Assembly (NCBI RefSeq): GCF_016756395.1
Contig: NZ_AP018365.1
Span: 4,805,001-4,869,000 of the forward strand
Direction: 5' to 3'
Source: Streptomyces sp. SN-593
GTDB taxonomy: Bacteria > Actinomycetota > Actinomycetes > Streptomycetales > Streptomycetaceae
Length of the DNA: 64,000 nt
Position numbers and translations under genes: made by a program
Shown here: positions 51,502-59,863 of the stretch, piece after piece
Position numbering within the stretch: position 1 is the stretch's first letter
Layout: the number at the start of each line of letters is the position of its first letter
Notes under the pieces: generated by a model
What the model saw: only the letters and a program-made list of their open reading frames with translations
Told to the model about the DNA's origin: nothing
Databases searched by the model: none

Positions 51502-52482
51502 ATGAACAAGAGCCCTTTGCTGTCGCTCCCCGGCGCCGTCCCCGCAGAAGGCCCTGACGAAGGCGTCGCCGCGCACTACGGCGACCTCTTCCGCGAGCAG
51601 CGCGCGCTCGCGGACGGCACCGGCTTCGTGGACCTCTCCCACCACGGCGTCGTCACCGTCAGCGGGGAGGACCGGCTCTCCTGGCTGCACCTGCTGCTGA
51701 CCCAGCACGTTGAGCAGCTTCCGCCGCGGCAGGCCACCGAGGCGCTGATCCTGTCCGCGCACGGCCACATCGAGCACGCCCTGTACCTGGTCGACGACGG
51801 CACCACCACGTGGATGCACGTCGAGCCCGGCACCCAGGGCGCGCTGCTCGCCTACCTGGAGAGCATGAAGTTCTTCTACCGGGTCGAGGTCGCCGACGCC
51901 GGCGACCGGTACGCCGTGGTGCACCTGCCCGCCGGCTCCATCGCCCAGGTGCCCGCGGAGTGGGCGGTGCGCGAGACGCCGTACGGCCGGGACGTGTTCG
52001 TGCCGCGCGAGGAGCTGGAGGGCTTCGCGGCCGCGGCGGGCCCGGCGGCCGGCGTGCTCGCCCACGAGGCGCTGCGGATCGAGGCGCACCGGCCGCGGCT
52101 GGGCCTGGAGACCGACCACCGGACGATCCCGCACGAGCTGGGATGGCTGGACAGCGCGGTGCACCTGAACAAGGGGTGCTACCGCGGCCAGGAGACCGTC
52201 GCCCGCGTGCACAACCTCGGGCGGCCGCCGCGCCGGCTCGTCTTCCTCCACCTCGACGGCAGCGAGGTGCGGCTGCCGGCCCACGGCGCGCCGGTGCGGG
52301 TCGCCGTCGAGGGCGCCGACGCCGCGGACGCCCGCGCGGTCGGCTTCGTCACCTCCTCCGCCCGCCACTGGGAGCTGGGCCCCATCGCCCTGGCCCTGGT
52401 CAAGCGGAACACCCCGGAGAACGCGACGCTGATCGCGGGAGAGGACACGGCGGCGGCCCAGGAGACCGTGGTCGCGCCGTAG
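51502..52482 (+). CDS. ygfZ: YgfZ/GcvT-fold folate-binding protein
   Basis: A 326-residue tetrahydrofolate-binding protein that supports repair and assembly of certain Fe-S enzymes. The YgfZ signature KGCYRGQE occurs near residues 222-229 (LNKGCYRGQETVARVHNLG), with its functional Cys. The N-terminal half (RLSWLHLLLTQHVEQL) matches the GcvT fold. ATG follows the nur stop by 25 bp. It fits the iron-sulfur/oxidative setting of nitrobindin and nur. Confidence 0.92.
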   Translation: MNKSPLLSLPGAVPAEGPDEGVAAHYGDLFREQRALADGTGFVDLSHHGVVTVSGEDRLSWLHLLLTQHVEQLPPRQATEALILSAHGHIEHALYLVDDGTTTWMHVEPGTQGALLAYLESMKFFYRVEVADAGDRYAVVHLPAGSIAQVPAEWAVRETPYGRDVFVPREELEGFAAAAGPAAGVLAHEALRIEAHRPRLGLETDHRTIPHELGWLDSAVHLNKGCYRGQETVARVHNLGRPPRRLVFLHLDGSEVRLPAHGAPVRVAVEGADAADARAVGFVTSSARHWELGPIALALVKRNTPENATLIAGEDTAAAQETVVAP

Positions 52483-52560
52483 GACCGCGGCCGCGTCCCC
52501 GTCGGGGTGGGCGGCGCCGCGCCGGGCCGGCGGCGACCGGAGCACGCCGCGGGCACGGCG

Positions 52561-52986
52561 TCAGATGTCGATGACGACCGTGAAGGGCCCGTCGTTGGTG
52601 AGGGACAGCTTCATGTCCGCCCCGAACACCCCGGTGGCGACCGTCGCGCCGAGCCCGCGCAGCCGCGCGACCACCTCGTCGACGAGCGGTTCGGCGACCG
52701 GGCCGGGCGCGGCGGCGTTCCAGGTGGGCCGGCGCCCCTTCCGGGCGTCACCGTAAAGCGTGAACTGGCTCACCACGAGCAGCGGCCCGTCGATGTCGGA
52801 GCAGGACCGCTCCTCGGGCAGGACGCGCAGGCTCCACAGCTTGCGGGCCAGCGCCGCCGCCTTCTCCTTCGTGTCGTCGTGGGTCACCCCGACCAGGACG
52901 CACAGTCCCGGCCCCTGGATGGCGCCGACGGTCTCCCCGTCGACGACGACCTTCGCTTCGCTCACCCGCTGGGCCACCGCTCGCAT
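52561..52986 (-). CDS. dtd: D-aminoacyl-tRNA deacylase
   Basis: A 141-residue enzyme that removes D-amino acids from mischarged tRNAs. The active segment SQFTLYGD and the Gly-Pro-containing C-terminal motif (LTNDGPFTVVID) are intact, and the N-terminus MRAVAQRVSEAKVVVDG is typical. The ATG at 52986 is the usual Dtd start; a longer frame is non-coding. It is convergent with ygfZ and divergent from rsiG. Confidence 0.95.
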   Translation of the reverse strand: MRAVAQRVSEAKVVVDGETVGAIQGPGLCVLVGVTHDDTKEKAAALARKLWSLRVLPEERSCSDIDGPLLVVSQFTLYGDARKGRRPTWNAAAPGPVAEPLVDEVVARLRGLGATVATGVFGADMKLSLTNDGPFTVVIDI

Positions 52987-53077
52987 GGACCCATTGTCGC
53001 GGGTCCCCGCGGCTGTACCCCACACGGGTGAGGGGCGGCCGGCGGAGGCGACGGCGTACGCCCGGTCGGCGGGGTCG

Positions 53078-53090
53078 CACAACTGTTGTG
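53078..53090. promoter_or_regulatory. Perfect palindrome CACAACTGTTGTG upstream of rsiG
   Basis: CACAAC-T-GTTGTG is a perfect 6+1+6 palindrome in the 328-bp gap (52987-53314) between dtd and rsiG. It is an operator candidate; no regulator can be assigned. I see no convincing promoter hexamers or RNA gene in the remainder of the gap. Confidence 0.5.
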
Positions 53091-53314
53091 ACGGCCGTTC
53101 GGGTGCAGAGTCGCTGCGGTCGGCCGGCGGCAGATGGCAGCATCGAAGCCGGGAGGGGCGTGGCGGCACGCCCGGAGGGGACGACAGGTATGACCAGATC
53201 CGGCGCCGGAGCGACATCCGGCACCGTGCGACGGGCGCCGTGCCCGGCGCCGGGCACCGCCGTACCGAGGGCCGCCGCTTCCGCGGCGGGACGCACAGCA
53301 GGAAGGGCCAACCC

Positions 53315-53971
53315 ATGCTGAAGGCCGACTCCACGGGCCCGCTACGGCCGCCCGCGCCACGCGGCCCGCTCGCCGACCCGCTCTCCGGCGGCCTCGCGGG
53401 TCCGTCCGCGCCCGACCTGGGCGCGCTGGACCTGGCGGCGCTGCGCGCCCTGCGGCGCGAGGCGCAGCGGGAGGAGGCCGACCTGTCCTACCTGCGGCGC
53501 ATGCTGCACGGGCGGATCGACATCCTGCGCGCCGAACTGGCCAGGCGCGGCGGTGCGGAGGCACCCGAGGCGAGCGCGGCGCCCGCGGCGGACGCCGCCC
53601 AGGACGGCCCGGGAGAGGGCACCGGCTCTACCGCCGGCGGCGCGGCGGTGGTCGACCGGCTCTCGGAGATCCTCACCGACGGGCCGTCGCGGGTGCGCTC
53701 GTCGGCCCGGCACGTCACGCTCGGCACCCCGCTCACCGAGCGGGTGCGGCTGCTCGCGGAGGAGATGCTCTCCGAGGTGGAGCTGTCCGACCTCGACGCC
53801 CGTACGGACCCCGAACTGCACGCGGCGAGGGACCGGTTGGCCGGCCACGAGCAGCAGGTGTCCGGCCGCCGCCACGTGCTCCAGCAGACGGTGGACGGAT
53901 GCTCGGCGGAGATCACCCGCCGCTACCGGGCGGGGGAGGCGCGGGTGGAGGACCTGCTGGCCGAGGACTGA
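53315..53971 (+). CDS. rsiG: Anti-sigma factor RsiG (c-di-GMP-armed WhiG inhibitor)
   Basis: A 218-residue coiled-coil protein recognised as RsiG, which holds the sporulation sigma factor WhiG inactive when bound to c-di-GMP. The family motif E-x3-S-x2-R-x3-Q-x3-D is perfect in the C-terminal helix (E179, S183, R186, Q190, D194). The N-terminal copy is E54, S58, R61, H65, D69, so Gln is replaced by His. A disordered Ala/Gly/Asp linker (about 78-112) joins the helices. The ATG at 53315 follows GGAAGG. It is a single gene, in the position I remember in other Streptomyces. Confidence 0.92.
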   Translation: MLKADSTGPLRPPAPRGPLADPLSGGLAGPSAPDLGALDLAALRALRREAQREEADLSYLRRMLHGRIDILRAELARRGGAEAPEASAAPAADAAQDGPGEGTGSTAGGAAVVDRLSEILTDGPSRVRSSARHVTLGTPLTERVRLLAEEMLSEVELSDLDARTDPELHAARDRLAGHEQQVSGRRHVLQQTVDGCSAEITRRYRAGEARVEDLLAED

Positions 53972-54222
53972 GGGCGCCGCCGTCCGCGCGGGCGGTCCGG
54001 TGCCGCGCGCGGGCGGTCCGGCCGTACCGGCGGCCCGGCCGTCCGGAAGCGTCCCGGGCGGGTGTCCCGAGCGTGCGTCGTGTGCGTGCGGGCCCGCACG
54101 CGGCGACCGACGGCCCGGCGTGCGGGCCCGCCCGCCGGACCGCCCGCACGCGCCGCGTCCGTCGGACCGCACCGCGGATAACCGTGTGCGCCGCGCGACC
54201 CCGCCCGCCTATGGTGCCGGGC

Positions 54223-55491
54223 ATGAACGCCGAGATCCGCACCCTCGAAGAGTCCGACGTCGCCGACTGGGTGCGGGCGCAGTACACGGGCTTCCACATC
54301 GCGCCGTCGGCCGACGCGCAGGAGGTGGAGGCCCGCCGCTCGATGATCGACCTGGCGCGGACCCGCGGGGCGTTCGACCGCGGGCGCTGCGTGGCGACCT
54401 TCCGCAGCATGCCGCGCGAGCTGACGGTGCCCGGCGGCGCGGGGGTGCCCGCCTCGGCGATCACGAACGTGGCGGTGACGGCCACGCACCGCCGGCGCGG
54501 GCTGGCCGCGCGGATGATGGCCGCGGACCTCGCCGACGCGATGGAGCGCGGGGACGTGGCGTCGATCCTGATCGCCGCGGAGTACCCGATCTACGGCCGG
54601 TTCGGTTTCGGCCCGGCGACGTGGGTGTCGAACTGGGAGATCGACGTGCCGCGCGCCGCGCTCGACGACCGCTACGCCGGGCCGGAGGACGGCGGCCGGG
54701 TGGACATGGCCACGCTCGCCGAGCTCGGCGAGTTCGGCCCCGGGGTGCACGACCGGCTCCGGGCGCGGACACCCGGCGCGATCGACCGGCCCCCGCTGTG
54801 GTGGCGGCGGACCACCGGCGAACTGCGGCTGCACGGCTGGAAGGAGCGGTTCTGCGCGGCCTACCGGGGCCCGGACGGCCGGGTCGACGGGTTCGTGCTG
54901 TGGGACGTGCAGGACCATCCCTGGCCGGGCAAGCTGCCGCGGGTCGAGCTGTCGGTCGCGGACCTGACGGCGGCCACCGACGCCGCCGAGCGGGCGCTGT
55001 GGCGGTTCCTGCTCTCGATGGACTGGATCACCCTGATCACCACCGGGTACCGGGCGCCGGACGACATCGTGCCGCTGCTGCTGGGCGACCCGCGCGCCGC
55101 GCGCACCGAGGCCCACGCCGACTTCCTGTGGCTGCGGCTGCTGGACGTCCCGGCCGCGCTCACCGCGCGGCACTACGCGGGCCCGGCCACCGGGCTGGTG
55201 CTGGAGGTCCGGGACGAGGTGCGCGACGGCGCCGGGACCGCGGCGGGTCCCGCCGCCGGCCGCTTCCTGCTGGAGACCGACGGCAAGGGGGCCGCCTCCT
55301 GCGTCCCCACGTCCGCGCCCGCCGACCTGTCCCTGTCGGCCGCCGACCTCGGCTGCCTCTACCTCGGCGACGAGTCCGCGGTGCGGCTGGCGGTGCTCGG
55401 GCGGGTCGCCGAGCACCGCGAGCAGGCGGCCCGGACGGCGGACACCCTCTTCCGTACCCCGCGCCGCCCGTGGTGCCCCGACGTCTTCTGA
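54223..55491 (+). CDS. Eis-like multi-domain N-acetyltransferase
   Basis: A 422-residue Eis-type acetyltransferase with two GNAT-like domains and an SCP-like C-terminal domain. The acetyl-CoA loop is VAVTATHRRRGLAARMM, the conserved Tyr that acts as general acid is in AAEYPIYGRFGFGPAT, and the protein ends in Phe (WCPDVF), whose C-terminal carboxylate is the base in Eis. Such enzymes acetylate amines on aminoglycosides or peptides. An ATG four codons upstream (54211) is also possible. The natural substrate is unknown. Confidence 0.9.
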   Translation: MNAEIRTLEESDVADWVRAQYTGFHIAPSADAQEVEARRSMIDLARTRGAFDRGRCVATFRSMPRELTVPGGAGVPASAITNVAVTATHRRRGLAARMMAADLADAMERGDVASILIAAEYPIYGRFGFGPATWVSNWEIDVPRAALDDRYAGPEDGGRVDMATLAELGEFGPGVHDRLRARTPGAIDRPPLWWRRTTGELRLHGWKERFCAAYRGPDGRVDGFVLWDVQDHPWPGKLPRVELSVADLTAATDAAERALWRFLLSMDWITLITTGYRAPDDIVPLLLGDPRAARTEAHADFLWLRLLDVPAALTARHYAGPATGLVLEVRDEVRDGAGTAAGPAAGRFLLETDGKGAASCVPTSAPADLSLSAADLGCLYLGDESAVRLAVLGRVAEHREQAARTADTLFRTPRRPWCPDVF

Positions 55492-55535
55492 CCCCTCGTT
55501 CCGATCCCTCGGCGGTCTCCTGCGGCTGCGATTTC

Positions 55536-55592
55536 CCCGCCCCGGCGGCACCGCCGGCAGCGGCCGTCCGCCGGCGGTGCCGCCGGGGCGGG
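55536..55592. terminator. Bidirectional terminator between acetyltransferase genes
   Basis: A perfect 22-bp stem (CCCGCCCCGGCGGCACCGCC plus two) with a 13-nt loop lies between the convergent Eis-like and GNAT genes. It is the longest stem in the window. Confidence 0.9.
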
Positions 55593-55634
55593 CGCTCCCC
55601 GACGCGGTGCGCACCGCCCCGGGGAGCGCGCGGG

Positions 55635-56045
55635 TCACTGGTGGCCCAGGGCCATCCACTTGGCGGGGTCGGCGAGCGGCTCGAACCCGAGCTTCGCGTA
55701 GACGCCGTGGGCGTCCGCGGTCGCGAGCATCACGCGGCGCACCCCGTAGGGCGCGAGGTGGTCGCGGACGGCGGCGACCAAGGCGGTGCCCAGGCCCCTG
55801 CCCCGGGCGGCCCGGTCGACGTAGACGTCGCAGAGCCAGGCGAACGTCGCGAGGTCGGTGACGACGCGCGCGTAGCCGTGCTGCTCGCCGGTGTCCTCCC
55901 GGTACGCCCCGAAGTTCAGCGAGTTGGCCATGGCGGCCTGCTGCTTGTCCAGCGAACGGCCCTTCGCCCAGTACGACTCGACGGAGAGCCACTGGTGGAC
56001 GCGGGGCACGTCGATGCGCGCGGGATCGGTGGATATCTCATACAT
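55635..56045 (-). CDS. GNAT-family N-acetyltransferase
   Basis: A 136-residue GNAT protein. The acetyl-CoA segment VYVDRAARGRGLGTALV and the downstream ATADAHGVYAKLGFEPL are clear. The N-terminus MYEISTDPARIDVPRVHQWL resembles single-domain acetyltransferases of arylamine or amino-acid type. The ATG at 56045 is chosen; a 14-residue upstream extension is unlikely. The substrate is unknown. Confidence 0.9.
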   Translation of the reverse strand: MYEISTDPARIDVPRVHQWLSVESYWAKGRSLDKQQAAMANSLNFGAYREDTGEQHGYARVVTDLATFAWLCDVYVDRAARGRGLGTALVAAVRDHLAPYGVRRVMLATADAHGVYAKLGFEPLADPAKWMALGHQ

Positions 56046-56129
56046 GCCGGGCAGCGTAGGGCTGCTTAAGAGTTCCGTGCACGACATTTAACTGGACCTT
56101 GCGGTTCCCGGCGGCGCACACTCGCAGGC

Positions 56130-57059
56130 ATGATCCACGTACCGCTGATCACGCCGTTCGCGCCGGACGGGCGGGTCGAACCGGCCGCGCTGGAACGCCT
56201 CGGGCACGGCCTGCTGGACGCGGGGGCCGGCGGCCTGGTGGCCCTGGGCACCACCGCGGAGGCGGCCGCCCTCGAATCGGAAGAGCGGGTCTCGGTCACC
56301 ACCGTGGTCGGGCGGGTCTGCCGCGCGCACGGTGCCCGGTTCACCGTCGGGGTGGGCGGTGCCGGCTCCACCCGGCGCGCCGCCCGCGAGGCGGCCGCCC
56401 TCGCCGATCTGCCCGATGTGCCCGACGCCGTCCTCGCCACCGTCCCGTCGTTCACCCGACCGGGCGAGTCGGGCGTGCTCGCCCACTTCCGCGAGGTCGC
56501 CGCCGCGAGCCCGGTGCCGGTGCTCGTCTACCACGTCCCGCACCGCACCGCGCAGCCGCTCTCCGCCGCCGCGCTGGCCGCCCTCGCGGCGATCCCCGGG
56601 GTCGTGGGCGTGAAGTACGCCACCGGGGAGATCACGCCGGAGACCGTCGCGCTCCTGGCGTCGGCGCCGCCGGACTTCGAGGTGCTGGCCGGGGACGACG
56701 TCGTCGCACCCGCGCTGCTGGCACTCGGCGCGCACGGCGCCGTCCTGGCCGCGGCCCACCTGGCGACGGGGGAGTGGGCGGCCCTCGCCGGGGCCGGGCC
56801 GGACGGTGCGGCGGAACCGGAGCGGGGGCGCCGGCTGGCCGCCCTGGCCGCCGCCGTCTTCCGCGAGCCGAACCCGGCCGTCGTGAAGGCGGTCCTGCAC
56901 GCCCAGGGCCGTATCCCGACCCCGGACGTGCGCCTGCCGCTGCTCCCGGCGAGCCCGGGCGCGCTGGCCGCCGCGCTGGAGGCGCTGGCCGCCGTGGCGG
57001 ACGGTGAGGCGGCACCCGCGGCAGGGGCCGCGGCAGGCCCCGGCCGTCTCGCCCCGTGA
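56130..57059 (+). CDS. Dihydrodipicolinate synthase family protein (DapA-like)
   Basis: A 309-residue class I aldolase-like enzyme. The Schiff-base Lys is K162 (VVGVKYATGE), the catalytic Tyr is Y134 (LVYHVPHRT) and the pyruvate-binding GTTAEAAAL is present. A true DapA combines pyruvate with aspartate semialdehyde, and the next gene makes that substrate, which fits. Family relatives with other keto-acid substrates (NAL, KDG aldolase) cannot be excluded; the C-terminus has an Ala-rich extension. The ATG at 56130 has a weak ribosome site. Confidence 0.85.
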   Translation: MIHVPLITPFAPDGRVEPAALERLGHGLLDAGAGGLVALGTTAEAAALESEERVSVTTVVGRVCRAHGARFTVGVGGAGSTRRAAREAAALADLPDVPDAVLATVPSFTRPGESGVLAHFREVAAASPVPVLVYHVPHRTAQPLSAAALAALAAIPGVVGVKYATGEITPETVALLASAPPDFEVLAGDDVVAPALLALGAHGAVLAAAHLATGEWAALAGAGPDGAAEPERGRRLAALAAAVFREPNPAVVKAVLHAQGRIPTPDVRLPLLPASPGALAAALEALAAVADGEAAPAAGAAAGPGRLAP

Positions 57060-57143
57060 AATCCCGGGGCGCCCCACCCACCGGCCGGGGATACTCGAAA
57101 CGGACGGGCACCCCCAGACAGGCATGATCGGAGAGATACCGCA

Positions 57144-58193
57144 ATGAGGATCGGAATCGTCGGAGCCACCGGACAGGTCGGCGGGGTCGTCCGCAAGGTG
57201 CTGGCCGAGCGCGGGTTCCCCGTCACGCAACTGCGCCTGTTCGCCTCGGCCCGTTCCGCGGGCCGCGCCCTTCCCTGGGAGGGCGGTCCGGACGGCGCGA
57301 CCGTCACCGTCGAGGACGCGGCGACCGCCGACTACACCGGCCTGGACATCGTCATCTTCTCCGCCGGCGGCGGCACCTCCCGCGCGCTCGCCGAGAAGGT
57401 CGCCGGCCAGGGCGCGGTGGTGATCGACAACTCCTCCGCGTGGCGCCGGGACCCCGACGTGCCGCTGGTCGTCTCCGAGGTCAACCCGCACGCCCTCGCG
57501 AACCGCCCGAAGGGCATCGTCGCCAACCCGAACTGCACCACCATGGCCGCCATGCCGGTGCTCCGCCCGCTGCACGCCGAGGCCGGACTGGTCTCCCTGG
57601 TCGTGGCCACCTACCAGGCGGTCTCCGGCTCGGGTCTGGCCGGCGTGGCCGAGCTGCACGGCCAGGCCGAGAAGGTCACCGGGCAGGCCGACCGCCTCAC
57701 CTTCGACGGCTCGGCCGTCGAGTTCCCCGCCCCGGCCGTCTACCAGCGGCCGATCGCCTACAACGTGGTGCCGCTCGCCGGGAACCTCGTGGACGACGGC
57801 AGCCTGGAGACCGACGAGGAGCAGAAGCTCCGCAACGAGTCCCGGAAGATCCTGGAGATCCCCGAGCTGAAGGTGTCCGGCACCTGCGTGCGGGTCCCGG
57901 TCTTCTCCGGCCACTCCCTCCAGATCAACGCCCGCTTCGCCCGTCCGATCAGCGTCGAGCGCGCCTACGAGGTGCTCGCCGCCGCGCCGGGCGTGGAGAT
58001 CTCCGACATCCCCACCCCGCTCCAGGCCGCGGGCGCCGACCCCTCCTACGTGGGCCGCATCCGCCGGGACGAGACGGTGGACAACGGCCTGGCGCTGTTC
58101 GTCTCGAACGACAACCTGCGCAAGGGCGCCGCGCTCAACGCGGTGCAGATCGCGGAGCTGGTGGCGGCGGAGCTGGGAGCGGTCGCCGTCTGA
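57144..58193 (+). CDS. asd: Aspartate-semialdehyde dehydrogenase
   Basis: A 349-residue enzyme that reduces aspartyl phosphate to aspartate semialdehyde with NADPH, feeding Lys, Thr and Met synthesis. The Rossmann motif is GATGQVGG at residues 7-14. The active Cys131 is in ANPNCTTMAAM, and the catalytic His is in VFSGHSLQINA. Length and motifs are those of actinobacterial Asd. It lies 84 bp downstream of the DapA-like gene on the same strand. No aspartokinase gene is adjacent, although ask-asd is common in actinobacteria. Confidence 0.96.
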   Translation: MRIGIVGATGQVGGVVRKVLAERGFPVTQLRLFASARSAGRALPWEGGPDGATVTVEDAATADYTGLDIVIFSAGGGTSRALAEKVAGQGAVVIDNSSAWRRDPDVPLVVSEVNPHALANRPKGIVANPNCTTMAAMPVLRPLHAEAGLVSLVVATYQAVSGSGLAGVAELHGQAEKVTGQADRLTFDGSAVEFPAPAVYQRPIAYNVVPLAGNLVDDGSLETDEEQKLRNESRKILEIPELKVSGTCVRVPVFSGHSLQINARFARPISVERAYEVLAAAPGVEISDIPTPLQAAGADPSYVGRIRRDETVDNGLALFVSNDNLRKGAALNAVQIAELVAAELGAVAV

Positions 58194-58310
58194 GGCGGTG
58201 CGGGGCGGGTCCGCGCCGCCGGGGTGCCGGGCGGGGGCGGTGCACGGCGCGGCGGACCCGCTCCGTTCCGGTGCCTTCATCCCCCTCGTACCGTCATCCG
58301 CCTCGTGCCG

Positions 58311-59603
58311 TCACTCCCCGGCGACGGCCAGCCGGAAGGCCGCCAGCACCGCTTCCGACTGGAGCCTCACCTGCTCCTCGACCGGCACCCAGACGGGATC
58401 GTGGCCGGTGCTCAGCTCGTCCGCCCAGCGGGTGAACTGCTGCGCGCACGCGGCCCTGACGCCGGTGGTGGCCGGGTCGGGACTGCCGTCGAGCAGCCGC
58501 ATCAGCAGGCCAGCGGCCCGCAGCGGGATCCGGCGGGCGGCGATGTCGAGGGCCGCGACGTGCGCGGCGGTCAGCGGCATCGTGCCCGGGGGCAGCGCGT
58601 CCGGTGGCAGCCGTTCCCACTCCGCTGCCACCTGCGGGCAGGCCGCGGCCAGCGCCGCGACCACGCGCAGCAGGTGGGCCCGCTCCGGTGCCCCGGTCGG
58701 CAGCACCGCCCGCGCCTCCGCGAGGAGCACCTCCACCCGGCGCGCGTGGCCGCGCAACTGCCGCCCGATCCGGGCCAGTTCCCGCTCCGAGTCCGGGCAC
58801 GGCGCGGGATCGGCCACGCTGCGGGCCGTCCACATCGGCACCTCGAACAGCGCGGTCATCCCGCCGTGGCGGTGCGGCCGGACCCAGGTCGAGCGCTCGA
58901 CGTCCGCGGCCGCCGACCGGTCCCCGCAGCCCCGCGCGCCCGGCTCGGGCAGCACGTAGACGCCGGGCCCCGACACCGTCCACCGCAGCGCGTCGTACGT
59001 GCCGATCTGCACGGGCACGTCGTGCTCGGCCGCCAACTTGCCCAGCGGCTCGGCGAGTCCGGGGACGTCCCGGGTGAGCTGGATCCAGCAGCCGCCGACG
59101 TCGTTGGCGTGCAGCGAGCACTGCATGACCGGGCGCAGCTCGTCGATCAGGTCCACCAGTGCCCGCGACTCGGGCAGTTGGTCGTCCGGCGGACGCACCG
59201 ACGGCGCCCACTCCGGCTGCTCGTCCGCCGGCGGGCGGTAGGCGTGCCGGAAGTGCGCGGCGGGCGTGCGGCGTATCGCGGGTCCGGCCTCGTGGCGCAC
59301 CGCGCCGTCCGGGTCCAGGCAGAGCAGCAGGTGCCACGACACGTCCGCGCCGGCGTGCAGCACCGGGTCGTGCGCGACGTGTTCGGCCAGCCGCAGCGCG
59401 GTCGACGCCCCCACCCGCTCGTCGGAGTGCGGACCCGCGACCACCAGGACGTTCCGCCGGCCGTGCCCCACGGTCAGCAGGTGCAGCGGTCTGCCCGCCC
59501 TCGACCTGCCGACCACCCGCAACGTGCACAGCCCGGGGTGGGACAGCGCGAACGCCGCCGCCGTCGCCACCACACCCGCGACACTCGGATAAGCATCGGC
59601 CAT
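58311..59603 (-). CDS. M14-like zinc carboxypeptidase, paralogue A
   Basis: A 430-residue M14-type metallopeptidase. Zinc ligands are H59 and E62 (AGPHSDERVG) and H165 (CSLHANDVGG), and the catalytic Glu is probably E254 (FEVPMWTA). The catalytic domain covers about 1-265, followed by a helical domain. It would remove a C-terminal residue or cleave an acyl-amide; a cytoplasmic location is likely because no signal is seen. ATG at 59603 chosen over a GTG at 59615. The next gene upstream is a clear paralogue. Confidence 0.82.
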   Translation of the reverse strand: MADAYPSVAGVVATAAAFALSHPGLCTLRVVGRSRAGRPLHLLTVGHGRRNVLVVAGPHSDERVGASTALRLAEHVAHDPVLHAGADVSWHLLLCLDPDGAVRHEAGPAIRRTPAAHFRHAYRPPADEQPEWAPSVRPPDDQLPESRALVDLIDELRPVMQCSLHANDVGGCWIQLTRDVPGLAEPLGKLAAEHDVPVQIGTYDALRWTVSGPGVYVLPEPGARGCGDRSAAADVERSTWVRPHRHGGMTALFEVPMWTARSVADPAPCPDSERELARIGRQLRGHARRVEVLLAEARAVLPTGAPERAHLLRVVAALAAACPQVAAEWERLPPDALPPGTMPLTAAHVAALDIAARRIPLRAAGLLMRLLDGSPDPATTGVRAACAQQFTRWADELSTGHDPVWVPVEEQVRLQSEAVLAAFRLAVAGE

Positions 59604-59863
59604 CGCCGGAGTCACACTCCGCCGGTCATCGTCGCCACGGGATCTCCTTGCTGTCCAAACCAGCCGAACCGGCGCTGAGTTGACGGGGAAATCGCCGATT
59701 TGCCCGATGCCCCGCCAAGGTTCCGATCCCCCGGCCCCGCTGTCAAGACCGCCCCGCGCCCCCGCGACGACCTTCGGCCGCACCGTCCGCGGGCGGTGGC
59801 GGAGGCGGTGGCGGCGGGCGGCCCGCCCCGCGGCGGCAGGACGGGTGCCGGCCGCCGCCGCGC

